This document shows, in pieces, positions 51,944 to 62,200 of a DNA stretch of 64,000 nucleotides. The notes below the pieces were generated by a model. It was given only the letters and a program-made list of their open reading frames with translations, was not told where the DNA came from and did no database searches. A program made the translations under genes and the position numbers. Each line of letters opens with the position of its first letter. The first letter of the stretch is position 1. Source of the stretch: Microbacterium sp. CBA3102 (GTDB lineage Bacteria; Actinomycetota; Actinomycetes; Actinomycetales; Microbacteriaceae); assembly GCF_007954505.1 (NCBI RefSeq), contig NZ_CP042412.1:3658001-3722000 (forward strand), written 5' to 3'.

Positions 51944-52774
51944 TCAGGCACCGGCCCCGGAGCGGGCGGCGAGGGCGGCCTGGTAGAGGTCGCGGGAGGA
52001 GAGACCGGTCAGCGCGGCGACCTCGGAGGACGCGTCCTTCAAGCGGACGCCTTCCGCGACCAGCCTCTGCACCTGCGCCAGAGCATCTTTCGGGGAGGCA
52101 TCCCGGTGCGCGGCTCCTTCGACGACGACGACGATCTCGCCCTTCACGCCGTTCTCGGCCCACTCCTGGAGCTCGGCCGCGGTGCCACGGCGGACCTCCT
52201 CGTACAGCTTCGTGAGCTCACGGCACACCGCGATCCGCCGCTCGTCGCCGAACGCAGCGCCCATGTCGGCGAGAGCGCTCGCGAGCCGGGCCGGAGACTC
52301 GAAGAAGACCATGGTGCGCGGCTCGGCGGCCAGGGCGCGAAGGCTCGATCGCCGCTCCCCCGGCTTGCGCGGGAGAAACCCCTCGAACGTGAAGCGATCG
52401 GTCGGAAGTCCCGAGATCGCGAGCGCCATCAGCACAGCGCTCGGACCGGGGATCGCGGTGACGGTGACCCCCTGCGCCACGGCCTCCGCCACCAGCCCGT
52501 AGCCGGGGTCGCTGACGGTCGGCATTCCTGCGTCGCTCATCACCACGATGTCGGTCTCCGCCGCGAGCGCAGCCAGTTCGGCGGCCTTCTGCTTCTCGTT
52601 GTGGTCGTGCAGTGCGATCAGACGAGGACGGTTGTCGATCTGCAGTGCCTTGAGCAGACGCTGCGTGGTGCGGGTGTCTTCCGCGACGACGACCTCCGCG
52701 TTCTCCAGCACCTCCACGAGGCGTCGCGACGCGTCGCCCAGGTTTCCGATCGGGGTGGCGGCGAGGATGATCAC
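51944..52774 (-). CDS. rsmI: 16S rRNA (cytidine(1402)-2'-O)-methyltransferase
   Basis: 276-aa SAM-dependent methyltransferase of the tetrapyrrole-methylase fold. Motifs: ILAATPIGNLGDASRR, EDTRTTQRLL, HDHNE, VMSDAGMPTVSDPGY, TAIPGPSAVLMAL and FLPRKPGER. Modifies C1402 in the 30S P site. GTG 52774 is preceded by TAAGCT 6 nt upstream; divergent from the mannosyltransferase gene across 62 nt, a conserved actinobacterial arrangement. Confidence 0.95.
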   Translation of the reverse strand: MIILAATPIGNLGDASRRLVEVLENAEVVVAEDTRTTQRLLKALQIDNRPRLIALHDHNEKQKAAELAALAAETDIVVMSDAGMPTVSDPGYGLVAEAVAQGVTVTAIPGPSAVLMALAISGLPTDRFTFEGFLPRKPGERRSSLRALAAEPRTMVFFESPARLASALADMGAAFGDERRIAVCRELTKLYEEVRRGTAAELQEWAENGVKGEIVVVVEGAAHRDASPKDALAQVQRLVAEGVRLKDASSEVAALTGLSSRDLYQAALAARSGAGA

Positions 52775-52780
52775 CCGCCC

Positions 52781-52830
52781 AGCTTAGGCGCGCCGGATGC
52801 AGCTCCCCCGGAAGGGGCGTTGTCTAGGCT
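52781..52830. promoter_or_regulatory. Divergent leaderless promoters, rsmI / mannosyltransferase
   Basis: Minus-strand TAAGCT (52781-52786) and plus-strand TAGGCT (52825-52830), each exactly 6 nt from a GTG start in a 62-nt gap. Confidence 0.45.
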
Positions 52831-52836
52831 GGAGCG

Positions 52837-54390
52837 GTGACCGCGCCTGACCCGCTCCTGCCCGCCCCCGAGGCGCGGCTGACGCACTACGGACGGTTGC
52901 GGGACCGGCTGCTGCAGGACCCGGACTGGGGCCGCGCGATCCGGTGGCTCGCGCCGCTGGTGATCACCGCAGTGGCCGCGGTGCTGCGCCTGGTCGGCGT
53001 GTCCCACCCGCATGAGCTCGCCTTCGATGAGACCTACTACGTCAAGGACGCCTGGTCCCTGTGGACGCTCGGCTACGAGGGCACCTGGGGTGGCGAGGCG
53101 AACGAGGCGTTCGCGACCGGGCAGAGCCTCCCGCTCTCGGATGCGGGCTCGTTCATCGTGCATCCCCCGCTCGGCAAGTGGCTCATCGCGCTGGGCATGG
53201 CGGTCGGCGGGCCCGAGAACAGCGGCGGATGGCGTCTGGCCACCGCGATCCTCGGAGCGGGCTCGGTCCTCCTGGTGTATCTGATCGCCCGGCGTCTGAG
53301 CGGATCTGTGGTCGTGGCATCCGTCGCCGGAACGCTGCTGGCGATCGACGGCCTGAGCATCGTGATGAGCCGGATCGCGCTGCTCGACGGCATCCTGACG
53401 TTCTTCGTCCTGCTCGGCGTGCTGTTCGTCCTCATCGATCGGCAGCGCACGATCCCGCAGCTCGAGCGACGCGATCCCGAGGCGCCCGACCCGTTCTGGG
53501 GGCCGGTGCTGTGGCGCCGGCCGTGGCTGATCGCCGCCGGTGCCGCCCTGGGTGCGGCTTCTGCCGTGAAGTGGTCGGGCTTGTACGTCCTCGCCGGTTT
53601 CGGCCTCTACGTCGTGGTGACCGACGCGTTGGCGAGGCGTCGGGCCGGCGTGGTGCTGTGGCCGACCGCCGCCGCGTTCCGGCAGGGGCCGGTCTCGTTC
53701 GTCCTTTTCGTCTTCCCCGCGCTGGCCGTGTACCTGGTCAGCTGGACGGGGTGGCTCCTGACCTCGGGGGGCTACGACCGGCAGAGCGACCCGAACCCGC
53801 TGCTCGCGCTGTGGAAGTACCACGAGTCGATGCTCGGCTTCCACGTCGGCCTGAGCCGCGGACACCCCTACGCGAGTCCCGCCTGGGAGTGGCCGTTCCT
53901 GCTGCGCCCGACGGCGGTCTGGGTGGATTCCGATCCCACCGGCTGCGGCACGGACCATTGCATCGGCGTGATCTCCGCCGTCCCGAATCCGCTCATCTGG
54001 TACGGCGGGGTGGCGGCAGCGGTGTACCTGCTCTACCGGCTGGTGCGGAGCTGGATCACCCGGCAGCCGATCGCGCCCGCGCTGACCGTCCCCCTGGTCG
54101 GCTTGGCGGTGACCTACCTCCCGTGGCTGATGTTCCCCGAGCGCACGATCTTCCAGTTCTACACGGTGGTGATGATGCCGTTCCTCGTGCTCGCGCTCGC
54201 CATGACGCTGCGGATCATCGCCGGACGACGCGAAGACCCCTTGTACCGTCGGCAGTCCGGCGAGCGCACGGTGCTGATCTTCCTCGCGTTCGTCGTTCTC
54301 GTGTCGGTGTTCTTCCTGCCGCTGTGGACCGGGATGAGCGTGCCGTACCAGTTCTGGCTGCTGCACAACTGGCTGCCCGGCTGGGTGTGA
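52837..54390 (+). CDS. Dolichyl-phosphate-mannose--protein mannosyltransferase (PMT family)
   Basis: 517-aa GT-C glycosyltransferase with about 11 helices. The first loop holds the catalytic acidic pair in ELAFDETYYVKDAWSLW; HPPLGKWLIALGM and a conserved C-terminal WLMFPERTIFQFYTVV segment are actinobacterial Pmt signatures. Transfers mannose from polyprenol-phosphate-mannose to Ser/Thr of secreted proteins at the outer membrane face (family knowledge); ManC could supply the precursor. GTG 52837 has TAGGCT 6 nt upstream. Confidence 0.93.
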   Translation: MTAPDPLLPAPEARLTHYGRLRDRLLQDPDWGRAIRWLAPLVITAVAAVLRLVGVSHPHELAFDETYYVKDAWSLWTLGYEGTWGGEANEAFATGQSLPLSDAGSFIVHPPLGKWLIALGMAVGGPENSGGWRLATAILGAGSVLLVYLIARRLSGSVVVASVAGTLLAIDGLSIVMSRIALLDGILTFFVLLGVLFVLIDRQRTIPQLERRDPEAPDPFWGPVLWRRPWLIAAGAALGAASAVKWSGLYVLAGFGLYVVVTDALARRRAGVVLWPTAAAFRQGPVSFVLFVFPALAVYLVSWTGWLLTSGGYDRQSDPNPLLALWKYHESMLGFHVGLSRGHPYASPAWEWPFLLRPTAVWVDSDPTGCGTDHCIGVISAVPNPLIWYGGVAAAVYLLYRLVRSWITRQPIAPALTVPLVGLAVTYLPWLMFPERTIFQFYTVVMMPFLVLALAMTLRIIAGRREDPLYRRQSGERTVLIFLAFVVLVSVFFLPLWTGMSVPYQFWLLHNWLPGWV

Positions 54391-54437
54391 GCACCGCGCC
54401 GTCGAGCCACCGAATCACCGGGCGCTAGGCTCGCCGC

Positions 54438-54656
54438 ATGGGCAGCCCCTCCGGATTCGAGTTCGCGGTGCGCGGTGACGACGTCGTCATCCGCCATCGC
54501 GGCGTCACCGCGACCGTGCTGCGCGGCGCACGGGCCCAGGAGTTCCTCGCGCAGGCCGCGAGCGGCGACGCGCAGCTGCTGATGGCGCGCGTGACCGGGA
54601 ACTACCGCCGCGGCAACGAGCGCACCGCCCGCCGGCATCCGCGCAACCAGAACTGA
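54438..54656 (+). CDS. Hypothetical protein, 72 aa
   Basis: Small basic protein of unknown function with no signal or membrane segment. A beta-rich first part (FEFAVRGDDVVIRHRGVTATVLRG) leads to an Arg/His/Asn-rich tail (RRGNERTARRHPRNQN). ATG 54438 is exactly 6 nt after TAGGCT, which supports it being expressed. It stops 3 nt before the end of the convergent thioredoxin-domain gene. Confidence 0.65.
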   Translation: MGSPSGFEFAVRGDDVVIRHRGVTATVLRGARAQEFLAQAASGDAQLLMARVTGNYRRGNERTARRHPRNQN

Positions 54657-54659
54657 CCG

Positions 54660-56462
54660 TCACCGCCCGATCGACACCTCGGCCGGGTCACTCACGGGCA
54701 ACCGGCACACGAACGCGCGGCAGTCATAGGCGCGTTCCGCCACCGCGTCCTTGCCCTCGAACAGGCTGAATCCGGCATCCGTGAACGCCCGCGCCTGATC
54801 GGGCGCGACCACGGCGACGACTTCGGCATCCGCACCCCTGCCCGCGAGGCCGAGCGCACTGTCGCGCGCGCCGGTGACCACGACGAGTTGGCGCGGCGGG
54901 ATCGCGAGGCCCGCAGCCACCCGCAGCAGGGTGCCGTGGGCGAAGGGCTGCTCCAGCGCCCGCGCGGCCAGCATGCTCACCGTCGACACGGCAGCGGCGC
55001 GATACCGGTCCCCCGCTCCCAGCCACCAGGCAGTCAGTGCGGCGCCGGCGACGGCCGCGGCATCCGAGGGCAGGTCGCCGTCGGTCTGGTCGGGCGAGGT
55101 CGCGATCCCTTGGGCCGACAGCAACGGATCCTCACCCGCTGTGCCCTCCAGTGCGTCGTCGAGGATCCCGCGGGCCGCCACCGCCCAGGTCGCCTCGCCG
55201 GTGGCCAGGGCCAGAGCGAACAGACCGTCGGCGAGAAGGCCACGATCTGCCGCGGTCGCGACCGCGGCAGAGGCCCGCCCCTCGAAGGACGCGCGCACGA
55301 GAGCGCCGTCGGCATCGCGGTTGACCCGCAGCACCTCGTCGGCGGCGGACGCGGCGGCATCGATCCAGCTCCGCTCTCCGAAGGTCGCCCCGGCCCGGGC
55401 GAGCGCACCGATCGCGAGGCCGTTCCACCCGGTGATCACCTTGCCGTCGACAGCGGGCGGCGCAAGGCCCGCACGTTCGGGCAGCGCACGCCGGTAGTAC
55501 CCGCCCTCGCTGCGAGCGCCCTCGACCCACGACTCCGAATCCTGGGCGGCACCGAACCCGCCGCCGTCTCGCTGCAGGACCCCGGTCAGGAATGACACGA
55601 TCCCGCGGACGAGGTCCTCCTCCCCCGCGTCGCGCGCGACGTCGAGCATCTGCGCGTTGTCGGTCAGCATCCGCTCGTAGTGCGGCACCGTCCAGTCGCG
55701 CTGGGTGGCGTAGCGGAAGAACCCGCCGTCGGCATCGCGCAGGTCCGATCGGGTCATCGCGGCGAGCGCGCGCCCCGCTGACGCCCCCGCCTCCGGAGCA
55801 CCCTCCCGCACGAGCGGATGCTGCAGGAATCGCAAGGTGGTGGCGACGGGGAACTTCGGGGCGCCGCCGAAGCCACCGAACTGCTGATCTTCCCGCTGGG
55901 CGATCGACTCCGCAGCCGTCGCGATCGCGACCACGTCCGGGAGTTCGGACGGCGTGGCCTCCGCCGCACGGGTGAGCGCATCGGTCACGGCATCCGCCGA
56001 CTCCTCTGCCTGCACCCGCCGTAGCGTCCACGCCTCCCCGACCGCGGCGAGGACGTCACGGAACGCCGGCATCGGCGGCCGAGCCTCCGGCGGCCAGTAG
56101 GTGCCGGCGAAGAAGGTGCGCCCGCGCGGGGTGGCGAAGACCGTGAGCGGCCAACCGAGGTTCTGGGTGAACGCCGAAGCCGCGGCCATGTAGGCACCGT
56201 CGACCTGCGGATGCTCCTCGCGATCGACCTTGACCGCGACGAAGCCCTCGTTGATCCGCGCGGCGGTCTCCGGGTCCGCGAACGATTCGCGTGCCATCAC
56301 GTGACACCAGTGACAGGTCGAGTAGCCGATCGAGATCAACAGCGGCACATCGCGTCGCCTCGCCTCCGCGAACGCTTCCTCGCCCCACGGATACCAGTCG
56401 ACGGGGTTGTCGGCATGCGCACGGAGGTACGGACTGAGGGTGTCGGCGAGCCGGTTGGTCAT
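54660..56462 (-). CDS. Thioredoxin domain-containing protein (DUF255/YyaL family)
   Basis: 600-aa protein. The N-terminal thioredoxin-like domain has [13 protein letters not shown] and the active pair in STCHWCHVM (CxxC). The rest is an alpha/alpha-toroid similar to glycosyl hydrolases and epimerases ([22 protein letters not shown]). The family is widespread (human SPATA20 homologue) with no settled function. ATG 56462 follows TAGCGT by 6 nt. Length is slightly short of the 650-700 aa of many homologues. Confidence 0.9.
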   Translation of the reverse strand: MTNRLADTLSPYLRAHADNPVDWYPWGEEAFAEARRRDVPLLISIGYSTCHWCHVMARESFADPETAARINEGFVAVKVDREEHPQVDGAYMAAASAFTQNLGWPLTVFATPRGRTFFAGTYWPPEARPPMPAFRDVLAAVGEAWTLRRVQAEESADAVTDALTRAAEATPSELPDVVAIATAAESIAQREDQQFGGFGGAPKFPVATTLRFLQHPLVREGAPEAGASAGRALAAMTRSDLRDADGGFFRYATQRDWTVPHYERMLTDNAQMLDVARDAGEEDLVRGIVSFLTGVLQRDGGGFGAAQDSESWVEGARSEGGYYRRALPERAGLAPPAVDGKVITGWNGLAIGALARAGATFGERSWIDAAASAADEVLRVNRDADGALVRASFEGRASAAVATAADRGLLADGLFALALATGEATWAVAARGILDDALEGTAGEDPLLSAQGIATSPDQTDGDLPSDAAAVAGAALTAWWLGAGDRYRAAAVSTVSMLAARALEQPFAHGTLLRVAAGLAIPPRQLVVVTGARDSALGLAGRGADAEVVAVVAPDQARAFTDAGFSLFEGKDAVAERAYDCRAFVCRLPVSDPAEVSIGR

Positions 56463-56495
56463 GCCTTCACGCTACGCCGCGCGACGGTGACGCGC

Positions 56496-57065
56496 TCAGC
56501 CGACCAGCAGCTCCACCGGACGGGAGGCCGCGTAGCCGACCAGAGGCAGGGCACGATCCGCGGCCAGCGCGATGCGGGCGCGCAGCACGTCGGAAGCGAT
56601 CTCGTAGCCGTCGAAGTCCGTGTTGCTCGCGTACACCCCGAGCGGAAGGGTGAGCGCCTGGAAGAACGCGAACAACGGCCGCAGCTGGTGCTCGATGATC
56701 AGGGCGTGCTTCTCCCCGCCGCCGGTCGCGGCGAGCAGCACGGGCTTTCCCACGAGGTCGTATTGACCGACGAAGTCGAACAGGTGCTTGAAGAGCCCGG
56801 TGAACGAGGCTCGGTAGACGGGGCTGCCCACGATGAGCAGGTCGGCGGATTCGATCGCCTGCAACTGCGCTTCGACCTCCGGCGCCAGCTGGTCACGGTG
56901 CAGCGCACCCGCCAGCCCGGGACCGATCTGCGTCAGCTCGATGAGCTGCGCCTCGACGTCGGCGCGCTCGGCAACGGCGGCCGTGATCGCGCGGACCAGG
57001 GCGGTGGTCTTGCTGGGCTCGTGCAGGGATCCCGACACGGCGACGACGCGGAACGGAGCTGTCAT
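56496..57065 (-). CDS. NAD(P)H-dependent FMN reductase (MsuE/SsuE-like)
   Basis: 189-aa flavodoxin-like reductase. FMN loop VVAVSGSLHEPSKTTALVR, LIVGSPVYRASFTGLFKHLFDFV, and LLAATGGGEKHALIIEHQLRPLFAF match the MsuE branch that supplies FMNH2 to monooxygenases. No monooxygenase gene is adjacent. ATG 57065 is 6 nt after TACCGT. It lies between the thioredoxin-domain gene and an aldo/keto reductase, all on the same strand. Confidence 0.9.
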   Translation of the reverse strand: MTAPFRVVAVSGSLHEPSKTTALVRAITAAVAERADVEAQLIELTQIGPGLAGALHRDQLAPEVEAQLQAIESADLLIVGSPVYRASFTGLFKHLFDFVGQYDLVGKPVLLAATGGGEKHALIIEHQLRPLFAFFQALTLPLGVYASNTDFDGYEIASDVLRARIALAADRALPLVGYAASRPVELLVG

Positions 57066-57151
57066 GCCTCGACGGTACTCACGACGACGCCCCCTGTCGC
57101 GCACGGCGACACGGGGCGTCATCTGGGCCCGAGAGCCCCGGTATCACGGGG

Positions 57152-57997
<846 letters not shown>

Positions 57998-59170
57998 CTA
58001 GGACCGGTGTGGGACAGCCGCCATCGCCGCGGCGCCGCGCCCGACCAGGCGTTCCAGCGGACCGCGCCCGAAGAACATCGACCAGAGCGTCGTGAGCACC
58101 AGCAGCCCCAGCGTGGTCGCCGCCCAGAAATCGTTGCTCGAGAAGAACCCACCGGGTCCGCTCACCAGGACGATCGAGAGCACATGCGCGCTGTATGCCG
58201 TCAACGGCATGGATCCGAGTGCTCCCAACGGCAGCAGCACCCCCCGCAAGGGTCGACTCGCCAGCAGACACAGCGCGATCACGACGAGTGCGAAGCCCCC
58301 GGAGCCGAGTACCTCGGCCGTTCCCCCGCTGTGCGGATCGACCGAGAAGACGGCCAGGAGCACCGCTCCCCCGGGATCCGCTTCGGCGAGCGCCTGCGGG
58401 TACTCCGCCCACCCGGACGAGCTCCCCTCGAACGACGAGCTCCCGCTGAACGACGAGCTCCCGCTGACGGCGCCGGTGATCCCCGCGGCCTGTCCGAGGG
58501 CACCGAGGCCGTACCCGGCGACCGCCAATACGAAACCGACGCCGAGCGCGACCACGGCGGTGCGCACCTGCTCCACGTGCATCCGCCCCAGGGCCATACC
58601 GCCGAGGACGAGCGCCAGCCAGACCGTGATCGGATAGGTGCCGTACAGGACGAAGCCGATGCCCGACCCGAAGGGGTGCAGCATCACCGCGTTCAGGAAC
58701 GCGAGCAGCGCGGGCCCGAGCAGCGCGAGCACGGCGGCGGCGAGCAGCAACTGCCAGGGCCGCCAGCGCAGGAACGGGATCACCGCGACGTACAGGAGCC
58801 CGTAAAGGGTGAGGATGATCGCGATCGGGGTGTTCAGCATCTCGAGCGCCAGGCCGATCACGAAGATCACCGCACCACGGCCGATGAGATTCAGTCGGAG
58901 GCCGGGGATGCGCTCGCGCTCAGGCAGCGTGCTGCGCCCGGTCATCAGCGCGATCGAGACTCCGGCGAGCACCGCGAACAGGATCGACGAACGCCCGTTC
59001 ACCAGAGAGGTCCACGTCGACGGTTCGAACCAGTCGAACGACTCGGTCTCGCCGATGTGCGCTCCGACCATGCCGAGGATGGCCAGGGCCCGGGCGACAT
59101 CGAGGCCGAGGATGCGCGGAGGTCGCCCGAATTCGCGGAACCACCGGACGGGAGGCAGTGCGTTGATCAC
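57998..59170 (-). CDS. Membrane acyltransferase-like protein (HGSNAT/DUF418 family)
   Basis: 390-aa protein with about 10 helices. The start of the domain, ILGLDVARALAILGMVGAH, is typical of HGSNAT/DUF1624-type proteins; the C-terminal part resembles DUF418 (PLGALGSMPLTAYSAHVL). Acetylation of a cell-surface sugar is possible but unproven. GTG 59170 is preferred because TACGAT lies exactly 6 nt upstream; an ATG at 59200 would add 10 residues. A loop holds Ser/Gly repeats from an 18-nt tandem repeat. Confidence 0.82.
   Translation of the reverse strand: MINALPPVRWFREFGRPPRILGLDVARALAILGMVGAHIGETESFDWFEPSTWTSLVNGRSSILFAVLAGVSIALMTGRSTLPERERIPGLRLNLIGRGAVIFVIGLALEMLNTPIAIILTLYGLLYVAVIPFLRWRPWQLLLAAAVLALLGPALLAFLNAVMLHPFGSGIGFVLYGTYPITVWLALVLGGMALGRMHVEQVRTAVVALGVGFVLAVAGYGLGALGQAAGITGAVSGSSSFSGSSSFEGSSSGWAEYPQALAEADPGGAVLLAVFSVDPHSGGTAEVLGSGGFALVVIALCLLASRPLRGVLLPLGALGSMPLTAYSAHVLSIVLVSGPGGFFSSNDFWAATTLGLLVLTTLWSMFFGRGPLERLVGRGAAAMAAVPHRS
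58416..58469 (-). repeat. Three 18-nt tandem repeats in membrane acyltransferase gene
   Basis: Units at 58416, 58434 and 58452 (pattern GACGAGCTCCCGCTGAAC on the plus strand, first copy with changes) encode SGSSSF-like six-residue repeats in an extracytoplasmic loop. Unit number could vary between strains without breaking the frame. Confidence 0.85.
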
Positions 59171-59213
59171 CCGTTGATCGTAGGGGGCCGAACCCGTCAT
59201 ACGATGGAGGGCT

Positions 59214-62200
59214 ATGTCCTCCCCTGTGATCTCCTATCCGCCGGAGCTGCCCGTCAGCGCAGCCAGGGCCGAGATCGCCGACGCCATCCGCGACCACCAG
59301 GTCGTGATCGTCGCGGGGGCCACCGGATCCGGCAAGACGACACAGCTGCCGAAGATCGCCCTCGAACTCGGGCGGGAGCGCATCGCCCACACGCAGCCAC
59401 GCCGCCTCGCGGCCCGCACCATCGCAGAGCGTGTCGCCGAAGAGCTCCAGGTCGAGCTCGGCACCCTGGTCGGCTACAAGGTGCGTTTCACCGACAAGGT
59501 CTCCGATGCCACCCGCATCGCGCTGATGACCGACGGCATCCTCCTCAACGAGATCCACCGCGACCGACTGCTCACGCGCTACGACACGATCATCATCGAC
59601 GAGGCGCACGAGCGCTCCCTCAACGTCGATTTCCTCCTCGGCTACCTCTCACGCATCCTGCCCGAGCGCCCCGACCTCAAGGTCGTCATCACCTCGGCGA
59701 CGATCGATCCGGAGAGCTTCGCGAAGCACTTCGCGGCGGCCGACGGCACCCCGGCTCCGATCATCGAGGTGTCCGGGCGCACCTATCCCGTGGAGATCCG
59801 CTACCGCGGACCGTCGGAGGACCCCGAAGAGGACGATCAGGCCGGCGACCCGGAGGACGAGGTCTCGGCGATCGTCTCCGCGCTGCGCGAGCTCGACCGG
59901 GAGGCGCCGGGCGATGTGCTGGTGTTCCTGCCCGGCGAAGCCGAGATCCGCGACGCGGCCGACGCTGTGCGCGGCGCCTACGCGAACGACCGTGCCCCTA
60001 CCGAGGTGCTTCCGCTGTTCGGACGCCTCTCCGCCGCAGATCAGCACCGGGTGTTCGAGCGCAGTCGGGTGCCTGGCGTGCGCCGCCGGGTGATCCTCGC
60101 GACCAACGTCGCCGAGACGAGTCTCACCGTTCCCGGCATCAAGTACGTGATCGACACCGGTACCGCCCGGATCTCGCGCTACAGCAACCGATCCAAGGTG
60201 CAGCGCCTGCCGATCGAGGCGATCTCGCAGGCCTCGGCGAACCAGCGCTCGGGCCGCGCGGGCCGCACCAGCGACGGCATCGCGATCCGCCTCTACTCGG
60301 AGGAGGACTTCGACCGGAGGCCGGAATTCACCGAGCCCGAGATCCTGCGGACGTCACTCGCATCGGTCATCCTGCAGATGCTCTCGCTCGGCTTCGGCGA
60401 CATCAGCGCCTTCCCGTTCCTGACCCCGCCCGACTCCCGCGGCGTGAAGGCGGCATTCGACCTGCTCACCGAGCTCGGCGCGGTCGAGCCCTCCCGCCGT
60501 GACGGCTCCCCGCACCTCACGCGCACGGGGCGTGAGATCTCGCGCATGCCGATCGACCCGCGGTTCGCACGGATGCTCATCGAGGCGGGACGCACGGGAT
60601 CGGGCGGCTCGGTCACTCGCGACGTGCTCGCGATCGTCTCGGGAATGACGATCCAGGACGTGCGCGAGCGGCCGGAGGAGCGCCGCGAGGAGGCCGACCG
60701 GCAGCACGCACGCTTCGTCGACCCGACGAGCGACTTCCTGACCTTGCTGAACCTCTGGAATCACCTGCGCGAGCAGCAGCGCGAGCTCGGCTCGAGTGCG
60801 TTCCGCCGACTCTGCCGCTCCGAGCACCTCAACTACGTGCGGGTGCGGGAGTGGTTCGACGTGCACCGTCAACTCCGCACCCTCGTGAAGACCCCCGACC
60901 GCCCGCGCGACGAGACCGGGACGAGCGACCCCGACGCCATCCATCGCGCCCTGCTGTCCGGCCTGCTCTCGCAGATCGGCATCCTGGACGAACGCACGGC
61001 ACCCGCCGGCAAGTCGCACTCCCCCGCGAAGGAGCCGAAAGGCCGCCGCATCGCGGAGTATCGGGGCGCCCGCGGCATCCGCTTCTCGATCTTCCCCGGG
61101 TCAGGGCTGCGCAAGAAGAGTCCTCGCGCGGTGATCGCCGCCGAGATCGTCGAGACCTCGCGCACGTTCGCCCGCACGGTCGCCGCGATCGACCCGGCCT
61201 GGGCCGAACCCCTGGCGGGCGACCTCGCCAAGCGGCAGGTCACCGAGCCCCACTGGTCGAAGGATGCCGGGGCCGCGGTCGCCTTCGAGAAGGTGACGCT
61301 GTTCGGGCTCGAGATCATCCCGCGACGGCGCGTGCAGTTCGCGCGCATCGACCGGGCGGCGTCGCGCGAACTCTTCGTACGGCATGCGCTCGTCGAGGGC
61401 GAGTGGGATCCGGCGCGCATCGACAAGCGGGTGAGTGCGTTCTGGCGCAGCAACGCCGAACTGCGCAAACGCCTCGAGAAGCTCGAGGAGCGTGAGCGCC
61501 GTCGCGACATCCTCGCCGGCGACGAGGCCGTGTTCCGGTTCTACGACGAACGCATCCCCGCCGAGGTGTTCGATGTGCGCTCCTTCGAGAGCCGGTGGCG
61601 CGAAGCCATGGCCACCACGCCGAAGCTGCTCGTGATGCGCGAGAGCGACCTGATCGACGACGAGGAACGCGCGGATCAGCGCGAGTTCCCGACGCGGTGG
61701 ACGCAGGGCGACCAGGTGCTCGGTCTCGCGTACCGGTTCGAGCCCGGCGCCGACGACGACGGCGTCAGCGTGGTCGTGCCGCTGCCGCTGCTCGCGCAGA
61801 TCGAGGACCGCGGTTTCGACTGGCAGGTTCCGGGGCTGCGCGCCGAACTCGTGACGGGGCTGCTGCGCGCGCTCCCCAAGGCGATCCGGCGCCATGTCGT
61901 CCCCGCCGCCGACTGGGCCGAGAAGTTCGGCGCCGAGCTCATCGAGGAAGGCCCGGAGTCGCACGGCGGACTCCCTCCGCGCACGCTCAAGGAAGCGCTC
62001 GCCCGACGGATCCAGCCGCTCGCGAACCAGCTCGTGTCCGCGACCGACTTCGACGACGAGCGGGTCCCTCCGCACCTGCGCATGAACTTCCGCGCCGTGG
62101 ACGAGCGCGGCAGGATCGTCGGCTCCGGCCGCGATCTGCGGGCGCTGCAGACGCGACTCTCCGACCGTGCGCGCAGCAGCGTCGCCCGCTCGATCGCCGC

